From Terriglobia bacterium (GTDB lineage Bacteria; Acidobacteriota; Terriglobia; UBA7540), in the NCBI GenBank assembly GCA_030036915.1, contig JASHSC010000267.1, positions 1 through 11,959 on the forward strand: 11,959 nt of DNA, given 5' to 3'. Made by a program: the position numbers and the translations under genes. Shown here in pieces: positions 6,123 through 11,959 of this stretch. Each line of letters opens with the position of its first letter. The first letter of the stretch is position 1. Under the pieces are notes generated by a model. It saw only the letters and a program-made list of their open reading frames with translations. It was not told the origin of the DNA and made no database searches.

Positions 6123-6147
6123 TGATGAACTGCCGGAGGACCCAGTC

Positions 6148-7350
6148 TTGCCTGATTCTTCTCCAGGGCTAAGTATCACATCTCAAAACGAGGCTTTGTT
6201 CCGCCCAGATGAGGGGTTATTCCGCCTTCTCATCGAAAGCATAAGCGACTACGCGATCATTCTTCTGAATCCGGAAGGCGTAATCTTGACCTGGAGCGTC
6301 GGGGCGGAGCGGATCGAGGGATACAAAAGCGAGGAGATTATCGGCAAACATTTCGCCGCGTTCTACCGCCGGGAAGACATCCGACAAGACAAGCCGAAGA
6401 AAATTCTGGAGGACGCAGCAAGGGCCGGTCGCGTGGTTGACGAGGGATGGCGGCTGCGCAAAGACGGCACAAAATTCTGGGCGAACGTGGTGATTACGGC
6501 TCTGCGCGACCCGGCGGGAAGGTTGTGCGGATTTGGAAAGGTCGTTCGCGACGCGACCCGGCGCAAACGCGCGGAAGAGGGCCTTCGCAATATCAATGAG
6601 AAGCTGGACGAACGCGTTCAGGAGCGCACCAGCCAGCTTGCCCAAACCAACCGCGAGCTGCGCGATTCGCTCGAACAACTCCACCAACTTGCGGCGCGTC
6701 TGCAAGCCGTGCGCGAAGATGAGCGGACCAGCATTGCCCGTGAGATTCACGATGATTTGGGTCAGGCGCTGACGGCGATGAAGATGGACCTCGTCTGGAT
6801 AATGCAGAAGCTCCCAGAAAGTGACAAGAAACTGCAAGTGCGGGCCCAATCCATGCTCAAGATCATCGACAATGCCATCGTTTCGGTGCGTCGAATCGCC
6901 ACCACTCTACGGCCCGGCATGCTGGATGACATCGGCCTGGCCGCCGCGATCGAGTGGCAGGCCCAGGATTTTCAGGAGCGCTCGGGAATTAAATGCATAT
7001 TGGACATCCGGGCGGAAAATCTCGTGCTGGATGATGAGCACGCCACGGCAGTGTTTCGCACTTTTCAGGAGACGCTTACGAATGTCGCGCGTCACTCTGG
7101 CGCTACCCGAGTTACGGTGAAACTGAAAGATTCGCCGCAGGAGCTAGTGCTTGAAGTGCGGGATAACGGCCGGGGCTTTGACTCTGGAGCCGAATGGAGC
7201 AAGAAGTCATTCGGTCTTTTGGGAATGAAGGAGCGCGCGTTGCTTCTGGGCGGGACGTTCGACATCAAAGGGGATCCCGGCCGTGGGACCACGGTAACGC
7301 TGCGAGTTCCCTCGCAGTCAGGGTCGAAATCGGCATCAAAATCGATATAG
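6148..7350 (+). CDS. Soluble PAS-domain HisKA_3 sensor histidine kinase
   Basis: This 400-residue protein has no membrane segment. A PAS domain (about 24-138; SDYAIILLNPEG, WRLRKDGTKFWANVVITALRD) is followed by a coiled coil (about 140-195). Then come the HisKA_3 box AREIHDDLGQAL with phospho-acceptor H201, and HATPase_c with N312 (ETLTNVARH) and D339 (RDNGRGFD). It has the standard HD pair, unlike the stressosome kinase. It likely senses an intracellular ligand or redox cue through PAS and phosphorylates the LuxR-type regulator 37 nt downstream and perhaps the receiver upstream. The start is TTG at 6148 with GGAGGA eight nt upstream; nearby ATGs at 6122 and 6125 are out of frame. The ligand cannot be predicted. 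Confidence 0.94.
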   Translation: MPDSSPGLSITSQNEALFRPDEGLFRLLIESISDYAIILLNPEGVILTWSVGAERIEGYKSEEIIGKHFAAFYRREDIRQDKPKKILEDAARAGRVVDEGWRLRKDGTKFWANVVITALRDPAGRLCGFGKVVRDATRRKRAEEGLRNINEKLDERVQERTSQLAQTNRELRDSLEQLHQLAARLQAVREDERTSIAREIHDDLGQALTAMKMDLVWIMQKLPESDKKLQVRAQSMLKIIDNAIVSVRRIATTLRPGMLDDIGLAAAIEWQAQDFQERSGIKCILDIRAENLVLDDEHATAVFRTFQETLTNVARHSGATRVTVKLKDSPQELVLEVRDNGRGFDSGAEWSKKSFGLLGMKERALLLGGTFDIKGDPGRGTTVTLRVPSQSGSKSASKSI

Positions 7351-7387
7351 GGGTACCGGCAAATGCGCCCCACGCTGAGCTTGTAAC

Positions 7388-8020
7388 GTGACAAGGATTC
7401 TTGTTGCTGACGACCATACAGTGGTTCGAAAGGGACTCATCCAAATCTTGTCGGAGGGTTTTGCCGGCGCCCTGTTCGGTGAAGCCACTAACGCTCAGGA
7501 GCTTCTGACGAAAATCCACGAACAAAAATGGAATCTCCTGACTCTTGATATTGGTATGCCGGGTAGAAGTGGGCTCGACTTGCTGCGAGACATCCGGATG
7601 TCCTACCCGCGACTACCGGTGCTGGTATTGAGTGTATACCCGGAAGGCCAGTTCGCAAGGCGTGTCCTGAAGGCCGGGGCAGCCGGCTACCTGAGCAAAG
7701 ATGCGGTCCCATACGACCTGATTGAAGCGGCGCGTAAACTCCTGAAAGGCGGAAAATATGTCAGTCCGGCACTGGCGGAGCAGCTCGCCAGTGACCTCGC
7801 CGCGGACCGGGAGACACCTTCAATTGAAACCCTTTCCGCCCGCGAACTGGAAGTCCTGCGCATGATCGGCCAGGGAAAAACCATCACGCAAATTGCCGAT
7901 ATCCTCTCACTGAGCGCCAAAACCATCAGCACATATCGCTCCCGCCTGCTCGCGAAGATGGAAATGACCACCACAGGGGAATTGATTCGCTATGCCGTAG
8001 AAAACCATTTGATTGATTGA
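7388..8020 (+). CDS. NarL/FixJ-type response regulator (second two-component system)
   Basis: The 210-residue protein has a receiver (D8/D9, phospho-acceptor D54 in LLTLDIGMPG, S82, K104 in GYLSKD) and a LuxR-type helix-turn-helix (about 147-205; LSARELEVLRMIGQGKT through STYRSRLLAKM). It is a DNA-binding regulator paired with the PAS kinase directly upstream. The start is GTG at 7388, only weakly supported by GAG about 8 nt upstream, but the receiver fold begins here. It has the same length and architecture as the stressosome-linked regulator at 1206-1838, yet the recognition-helix residues differ, so the DNA targets probably differ too. About 225 nt without a gene follow before the next start. 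Confidence 0.94.
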   Translation: MTRILVADDHTVVRKGLIQILSEGFAGALFGEATNAQELLTKIHEQKWNLLTLDIGMPGRSGLDLLRDIRMSYPRLPVLVLSVYPEGQFARRVLKAGAAGYLSKDAVPYDLIEAARKLLKGGKYVSPALAEQLASDLAADRETPSIETLSARELEVLRMIGQGKTITQIADILSLSAKTISTYRSRLLAKMEMTTTGELIRYAVENHLID

Positions 8021-8245
8021 GTCTGCACTCCGTCCCTCGATCGCCACCCATCAATGTTTCCAGCCTCAATTGCCTTGAATTGGCGACGGTGCTATTCCCA
8101 TCCATCCCGGAATGGCCCTGCGTCAATCTTGTAGGGCAAACTGCCATACCCAACTTCGCCAAATCCCACACTGCAAGTAGCCGCCTTCTGATACCGGTCC
8201 ACCCGCCGGGCTCTTATTCTTACCTGAGTCGAAAATAGAGGGCCC

Positions 8246-8608
8246 ATGAAAACGCTCATTGCAGGTCGTTCTCCGATTGTCCGAGACAGATTCTTGCAAA
8301 TGATGCGAGAAGCTCTGAATGCAGAGTTCCTCACTCCTTCTCGCGACCTGCGGAAAGGACAAGGCACTGACCCGGAAGTCGTCATCCTTGATACGCGCCT
8401 CCCCGGCGCAGAAGATTACGAACTTCTGATGACCATTCACGAAGAAAGGTCTCTCATCGTCCTGATCATGCTAACGCCCCATGCTAACTATCAGATTGCA
8501 GCCCCCTGCCATGCCACAGGCGCCAATTTCCTCATGTCTCCGGTGGACTTGAGCCACGAACTAATTGAGGCGGCCCTGCAACACCGCACGCTCGGTTCGT
8601 ATTTCTGA
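8246..8608 (+). CDS. Degenerate receiver (pseudo-receiver) protein, first of a tandem pair
   Basis: This 120-residue protein keeps the receiver fold pattern and the aspartate at the phospho-acceptor position (D49, VVILDTRLPG). The acidic pair is missing: the first strand reads LIAGRSP instead of LIVDDD. The conserved lysine is replaced by serine (NFLMSPVD, S98), while T77 is kept. Without the metal-binding acids and lysine, ordinary phosphorylation is unlikely, so it may act as a constitutive or ligand-binding interaction module. The ATG at 8246 follows a weak AGAGGG site. It shares the block DPEVVIL..RLPGA...LL..I.EE with the protein encoded 35 nt downstream (DPEVLIV..GIPGA...LL.IIREE), suggesting duplication. 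No output domain is present. Confidence 0.8.
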   Translation: MKTLIAGRSPIVRDRFLQMMREALNAEFLTPSRDLRKGQGTDPEVVILDTRLPGAEDYELLMTIHEERSLIVLIMLTPHANYQIAAPCHATGANFLMSPVDLSHELIEAALQHRTLGSYF

Positions 8609-8643
8609 AAAGGGATTTCATATTTGCCCGTTCGGGAGGCACG

Positions 8644-9096
8644 ATGAAGGTTCTAATTGCGGACGGCTCAGACGAAATTGCGGCGAGCTTGCTCCCCATG
8701 ATTCAGGTTATTCCGACTATCGAGCTCCTTTCGCCCACGCCGAACGCTCACGCCACACTGGAGTCGGTCCGAACGCACGATCCCGAAGTCTTAATCGTCA
8801 ACGCCGGGATTCCCGGCGCGAAGGAAACCGATTTGTTGCAAATCATCCGGGAGGAGAACCCCAACGCAACGTTGATTATCCTCACTCATCTCTCCTTCCC
8901 GGAATTCCGAACCCGAATGGAAGTCTGGAAAGACTTCATTTCCGGGGATGATTCCGAGTTGCACTTGCCGCTCGCAAAACAGGCAGTCTTGGGGAAAGAA
9001 GATAATGGAGTTTGGATCAAATTCTCTTGCGGTGAGTTCGGCCTCCTCCGGCTGCCGGACGAAGGAATCTTTGACGTTGTGGCGACGACGCTGTAA
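8644..9096 (+). CDS. Degenerate receiver (pseudo-receiver) protein, second of a tandem pair
   Basis: The 150-residue protein begins like a receiver (MKVLIADGSDE) but has asparagine at the phospho-acceptor position (N53, EVLIVNAGIPG). It also lacks the usual lysine (KDFISGDDSE, around S100/G101); T81 is kept. The LTHLSFPEFRTR segment parallels LTNYAFPQYRKK of the intact receiver at 5688-6122. About 35 C-terminal residues (from KQAVLGKEDN) extend past the recognisable fold and match nothing I know. The ATG at 8644 has a strong GGAGG five bases upstream. It follows another degenerate receiver by 35 nt. It is probably not phosphorylated and could act as a decoy or adaptor for a kinase. Confidence 0.8.
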   Translation: MKVLIADGSDEIAASLLPMIQVIPTIELLSPTPNAHATLESVRTHDPEVLIVNAGIPGAKETDLLQIIREENPNATLIILTHLSFPEFRTRMEVWKDFISGDDSELHLPLAKQAVLGKEDNGVWIKFSCGEFGLLRLPDEGIFDVVATTL

Positions 9097-9458
9097 GTTG
9101 CGGCATGGGTGCTGTACCTGTGGCGCAGCCTTCTGTAACCCCGTGCAGATCTGCGTGCAAAACTCTGCGACACGAATACTGCCACCAATGGAACCGAGCA
9201 TGCGCATGCCTGAAGTCATCGTCCTTTGGCCTGGGAGGCGAGCCTTTTGCGAATCTGGGTCTGGGAATGGTGGGCGTGGCAGGGTAAAATAGAGCTGCAG
9301 CCAAGCGCTGGATGTTGATGGAAGTCCCATAGCGGAAGGGCGGGAAATTTTGTTCAGATTTTACCTTATTGTAATGGTTTTAGTTATGATAATCAGCGAT
9401 ACCATTGAGAAGAAGATCGCTGAACTCGAACCTGTACTGCAAATTCTCTGGTGATTCT
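9097..9458. other. Intergenic region before the PilZ gene
   Basis: I see no convincing gene. A 12-bp palindrome GCATGCGCATGC lies at 9198-9209. The last 110 bases turn AT-rich, unlike the neighbouring coding DNA, as expected for a promoter. A TTG-initiated extension of the PilZ gene from 9405 is possible in frame but adds 18 residues with no conserved feature. Confidence 0.5.
9361..9393 (+). promoter_or_regulatory. AT-rich promoter candidate for the PilZ gene
   Basis: TATGAT (9385-9390) and the overlapping GATAAT (9388-9393) are good -10 candidates. The best -35, TTACCT (9361-9366), is a weak match at an 18-bp spacing. This is mostly a compositional call. Confidence 0.35.
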
Positions 9459-10109
9459 ATGGCGAGAGCACACCTAAGACGTTACCCGCGGCTGGATGTT
9501 CGCGTACTAACCAATTATACAACTAACAAGGACTGGTCGAAGTGCGTAGCCACCAGTCTGGGAGGAGGGGGATTGTTCCTGGGCGATGTTGTATGCCTCG
9601 AACCGGGCAAAGAGATTTCCGTGCGCTTCCGTCCAGCCAAGCACCTTCCCCTAATTGAAGCCCAAGCCTGTGTTCGTACCGCAAAGCCAGGGTCTGGCGC
9701 CGGAGTCGAATTCACGAGTATCGACGCGGAGGACCGTTTACGGTTGCTGCGGCTGATCCACAACACCGGCAATGATAAAGCGCGCCAGCGCGCCTCGCTC
9801 GCCACTCAGTTTCAGCATGAGGACTGCTATTCGCTGGCTTTTTCATGCGATCTCAGCCTCTGCGGCATGTTTGTTGAAACCTCCCAGCCCCTCCCCGTCG
9901 GCTGTTCGCTCAAAGTGCGTTTCAATCTGGACCAAATGGACCGCGTGGTGACCACTACTGCACACGTCGACTATTACCTCAAGAAACTGGGGATGGGAAT
10001 CCTGTTTGACGACTTGCCGCCAGAGCACCGGCAAGCCATTCAGGAGTACGTGGAAAACCACGAGGAGCTATTTACCGCAAAACCTGCCACAGGTCGTCGC
10101 GTCGCATAA
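9459..10109 (+). CDS. Tandem PilZ-domain protein (putative c-di-GMP receptor)
   Basis: The 216-residue protein appears to hold two PilZ-like beta-barrel domains. The first (about 5-100) starts with the arginine motif (R7-R11, RRYPR) but has A31 in ATSLGG, where D or N of DxSxxG is usual. The second (about 107-205) has an intact DLSLCGMFV (D131, S133, G136) but no clear RxxxR before it, only KARQR around 107-111. PilZ domains bind c-di-GMP through both motifs. Here each domain seems to keep one half, so binding may be weak, shared between domains, or lost. The ATG at 9459 is chosen over TTG at 9405 because the PilZ motif begins just after it. It is soluble and stands alone on the plus strand. 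Confidence 0.85.
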   Translation: MARAHLRRYPRLDVRVLTNYTTNKDWSKCVATSLGGGGLFLGDVVCLEPGKEISVRFRPAKHLPLIEAQACVRTAKPGSGAGVEFTSIDAEDRLRLLRLIHNTGNDKARQRASLATQFQHEDCYSLAFSCDLSLCGMFVETSQPLPVGCSLKVRFNLDQMDRVVTTTAHVDYYLKKLGMGILFDDLPPEHRQAIQEYVENHEELFTAKPATGRRVA

Positions 10110-10299
10110 GTTCCTGCCGAAAATGCCTTTGACATTGTGCTTCATCCTTCGCCAGCAACCGCTCGCCCCTTAGGGCCTCTGCAGGAATGAAAACCTCGAT
10201 TTGCCTCGCATAAACTTCCTTAAACCTTATTGGTGGCCCACTCGCGCCCACCGATTCCACTAACCAACGGGAAGTGGCGGGTTTTAAAAAGGGAGGGTC

Positions 10300-10330
10300 C
10301 CTCTCTCCCTCGGTGCTTGAGGGAGAGGGG
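10300..10330. repeat. Strong inverted repeat (CCTCTCTCCCTC / GAGGGAGAGGGG)
   Basis: Twelve-bp arms with one G-U pair flank a 7-base loop (GGTGCTT), about 190 nt after the PilZ stop. No T-run follows on the plus strand; on the minus strand TTTTT comes about 10 bases after the stem. It could be a terminator or a dispersed REP-like intergenic repeat. Confidence 0.6.
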
Positions 10331-10447
10331 ATTAATAGGGGATAAGGTGGTGGGAAGAATTACGGGGTAAAAGCTCTGTAGAGAACTGAACTTTGTCTTC
10401 TTCCGACATTCGGGTCGGCGGGTTGAGCGTGGACTGAGAGTCGCTTC

Positions 10448-10463
10448 GGCAATTCGAATTGCC
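10448..10463. repeat. 16-bp perfect palindrome GGCAATTCGAATTGCC
   Basis: Every base pairs with its partner across the centre. It lies in non-coding DNA about 370 bp upstream of the membrane-protein gene. Length and perfection fit a dimeric regulator site, but no flanking promoter is clear. Confidence 0.5.
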
Positions 10464-10835
10464 CGCCCGTGTCTGCGGAACTCCATCTGAAGCATGCGTT
10501 GTAGATTCCCCATAACACGGCAAACTCACCGGCCCTTCTCTGTCTCGAACGTGCCCATTCTAGCCCTCCTGCAAGCCGCAACAATCGAGTACATACCGGT
10601 ATTTAGCATGGGGAAAAGCTTTACAACCCTTGGGTGAATCTTAAGAGCCTCATCCCCAGCTAAACCCGGTCTGTTCATTCCTGTGCAACCGGCCTTCCGT
10701 CAGGTATTCACCGGACGACCACTCTTGGGCATAGACCGGATTGCTGCCCGACCCGGTATCCATTAGAAATTGTGTGTCATACGCAAGTGGGCCCTTCTCT
10801 ACCGGTTTCATACGGAGTGTTACAAGGAGGATCGC

Positions 10836-11093
10836 ATGATGGTCAACTCGCTGGGTGATTGGGTGGTGTATGGGTTGGGTCTGGTGGGATTGATTTACGG
10901 AGCTGTCCGACTGCTTCCCGAAATGGTGGTGGGTTGCATCCTGGCTCTTTATCGATCCTATCGCAGACTGCGGATTGGACTCGATCAAGCCAAGAGTGAC
11001 CTCCCACTGGCGCATGATCAATCGCGGAATATCCCCTCTGTGCGCGAAACTGTTGCGGAGTTGTTGCCCCTGGAGCGGGAGTCTTGGGCTTAG
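10836..11093 (+). CDS. Small hypothetical membrane protein
   Basis: The 85-residue protein starts at ATG 10836 (or 10839) with a perfect AGGAGG five bases upstream, strong support that it is real. A hydrophobic stretch (about 9-27, WVVYGLGLVGLIYGAVRLL) is followed by P28-E29 and a second hydrophobic run (about 30-39). This gives either one long helix or a membrane hairpin. A basic segment YRSYRRLR (39-46) follows, which by the positive-inside rule would lie in the cytoplasm, and then a polar tail of about 40 residues. I do not recognise the family. It ends 101 nt before the ECF sigma gene on the same strand and could be part of the same transcript or a membrane partner of that system; this is inference. 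Confidence 0.75.
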   Translation: MMVNSLGDWVVYGLGLVGLIYGAVRLLPEMVVGCILALYRSYRRLRIGLDQAKSDLPLAHDQSRNIPSVRETVAELLPLERESWA

Positions 11094-11194
11094 GTGCGAA
11101 TTCCCTCGCGTTTCACTGTCCTTGCCCACCTGCGAAGCAGCTCGGTGACAGAGAATCTCGGCAAACCACAATTTCACGCGGAGGCAGAACAGAG

Positions 11195-11830
11195 ATGAGG
11201 CAACAACCATTGACCGTAAACCATGCGGCAAAGTGTCGGGAAGAAATCAGTCGCGTCTCTAACGAAGAAGCGGAGTCAAGACGGTCGCGGATTCAGACGA
11301 GCGACTTTGGTGAGCTTTACAATACGTACCATCGCCGGGTATTTTCGTGGTGCCTGCGCATCGTCAGAAATGCTGACGACGCCGAAGATCTCACGCAGGA
11401 CACCTTTCTTCATTTGTTCCGGAAGATCGGCACTTTTCGCGGGGAATCCGCTTTCTCCACATGGCTCTACCGGATGACCACGAACATTGCCCTGATGCGC
11501 CTGCGCAGAAAGATCCCCACACAAATCTCACTCGATGACATTTCCGAAAACGATCAGAACACTTCCCGGCCTCACCATGAAATCCAGGCCTATGACCGGG
11601 CGCTTTCATCTTCAATCCTGAGGGCCGATCTCGACCGCGCACTCAACAAAGTGCCGCGCGGTTTCAGAAAGGCTCTCTTTTTGCACGACGGTGAACAATT
11701 CACCCACGAAGAAATCGCTGCTCTGACCGGGTGCGCTGTCGGAACCTCAAAATCCCAGTTGCACAAGGCCCGCATGCGAGTCCGGCAATTGCTGACCAGG
11801 CGGCACGCATGTGTGGAAGGAAGAATTTGA
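11195..11830 (+). CDS. ECF-subfamily RNA polymerase sigma factor
   Basis: The 211-residue protein has region 2 at about 37-104 (ELYNTYHRRVFSWCLRIV, DAEDLTQDTFLHLFRKI, FSTWLYRMTTNIAL) and region 4 at about 146-203 (HEEIAALTGCAVGTSKSQLHKARMRVRQLL). A short acidic linker lies between them, the usual ECF layout. It directs core RNA polymerase to specific promoters. About 36 residues precede region 2, a longer lead-in than typical. The ATG at 11195 has GAGG 11 nt upstream; an in-frame ATG at 11084 would add 37 unconserved residues and overlap the previous gene. No zinc-finger anti-sigma factor is recognisable in the 116 bases that follow, so its control is unknown. Confidence 0.95.
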   Translation: MRQQPLTVNHAAKCREEISRVSNEEAESRRSRIQTSDFGELYNTYHRRVFSWCLRIVRNADDAEDLTQDTFLHLFRKIGTFRGESAFSTWLYRMTTNIALMRLRRKIPTQISLDDISENDQNTSRPHHEIQAYDRALSSSILRADLDRALNKVPRGFRKALFLHDGEQFTHEEIAALTGCAVGTSKSQLHKARMRVRQLLTRRHACVEGRI

Positions 11831-11843
11831 ATCGGGGGAAGAA

Positions 11844-11959
11844 ATGACGGACCATCTTTTCGCGCTCTTGGTACACGAACGTCCGGAGCCCTTCAACCAT
11901 TTGAAGCGCCTTCTGTGGGAGTTGTGCGTTGAGACCTACAGCGTGAGCACCTGTAAAGA
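11844..11959 (+). CDS. Truncated ORF, possibly an atypical receiver-domain protein
   Basis: From ATG 11844, with GGGGGA four bases upstream, 38 codons stay open to the right edge. The gene begins 13 bases after the sigma factor stop, so it is likely co-transcribed. The visible part reads FALLVHERPEPFNHLKRLLWEL then VETYSVSTC, which fits the strand-helix-strand start of a receiver. The usual acidic pair is His-Glu (HE). It shows no Cys/His pattern of a zinc-binding anti-sigma factor. An in-frame GTG at 11811 could extend it upstream. The receiver call rests on pattern only. Confidence 0.5.
   Translation, partial: MTDHLFALLVHERPEPFNHLKRLLWELCVETYSVSTCK

Larger units (their letters stand above)
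10110..10835. other. Long non-coding stretch with palindromes between the PilZ and membrane-protein genes
   Basis: In 726 bases I find no gene with a plausible start, ribosome site and family resemblance. It contains a 12-bp-stem hairpin (10300-10330), a CCGAC-N6-GTCGG hairpin (10403-10418), a 16-bp perfect palindrome (10448-10463) and a 10-bp palindrome ATACCGGTAT (10593-10602). GGCGGG (10417-10422) can pair with CCCGCC (10462-10467) to enclose the 16-bp palindrome. Possible contents are a terminator for the PilZ gene, an intergenic repeat, a structured RNA, and the promoter of the downstream genes. None is proven. Confidence 0.5.

Noticed and set aside
8021..8245. Possible short gene (start near 8017) between the LuxR-type regulator and the first pseudo-receiver.
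   Set aside because: The frame has no ribosome site of its own and the product has no recognisable pattern.
8791..9330. A 179-residue minus-strand reading frame under the second pseudo-receiver and the following gap.
   Set aside because: The overlapping plus gene has a strong ribosome site and receiver pattern; the minus product is not recognisable.
10474..10500. ECF-type promoter GGAAC...CGTT upstream of the membrane-protein and sigma genes.
   Set aside because: The spacer is 15 nt rather than about 16-17, and it lies over 300 nt from the next start; too weak to call.
10650..11231. A 193-residue minus-strand reading frame covering the small membrane protein.
   Set aside because: The plus-strand 85-residue gene has a perfect Shine-Dalgarno and a plausible membrane protein; the minus frame has neither.
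11844..11959. Anti-sigma factor following the ECF sigma gene.
   Set aside because: Position would fit, but the visible residues lack the His/Cys zinc-binding pattern and look more like a receiver start.

Overview
The window reads as a chromosomal signalling island from a free-living, non-Firmicute bacterium of moderate GC content. An Acidobacteriota-like host is my best guess. It rests on the mix of a stressosome module, soluble HisKA_3 kinases, many stand-alone receivers, PilZ and an ECF sigma factor, and on overall protein flavour. No rRNA, tRNA, CRISPR, transposase or integrase is visible, so the taxonomy is inference only.

Left part, minus strand. Bases 1-382 hold the N-terminal 127 residues of a sigma-54 activator that has only a AAA+ domain at its start. 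Bases 504-899 encode a stand-alone receiver upstream of it. After about 300 non-coding bases comes a tight six-gene minus-strand operon, transcribed from about 5.2 kb down to 1.2 kb: rsbR, rsbS, rsbT, rsbX-like phosphatase, histidine kinase, and LuxR/NarL-type response regulator. Junctions are overlaps of 11, 13 and 29 nt or gaps of 11 and 1 nt. This is a stressosome (RsbR/RsbS scaffold, RsbT switch kinase, RsbX resetting phosphatase) whose apparent output is a two-component system rather than RsbU-RsbV-RsbW-SigB. The kinase carries an N-terminal region resembling the RsbT-binding domain of RsbU, which suggests how RsbT could drive it.

The 566-nt divergent region (5122-5687) contains a minus-strand promoter candidate whose -10 is buried in a perfect inverted repeat, and an inverted repeat in the predicted rsbR leader.

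Right part, plus strand. A single-domain receiver (5688-6122), a PAS-HisKA_3 kinase (6148-7350) and a second LuxR-type regulator (7388-8020) form a second two-component system. Two degenerate receivers follow (8246-8608 and 8644-9096), which lack complementary parts of the phosphorylation site. Then come a tandem PilZ protein (9459-10109), a 726-nt non-coding stretch with strong palindromes, an 85-aa membrane protein (10836-11093), an ECF sigma factor (11195-11830), and a truncated ORF at the right edge (11844 onward) whose start resembles an atypical receiver.

Taken together, the region combines partner switching, phosphotransfer, c-di-GMP sensing and alternative sigma control. The most notable points are the RsbU-like domain on a kinase inside a stressosome operon, an RsbR lacking both usual phospho-threonines, and the tandem pseudo-receivers.
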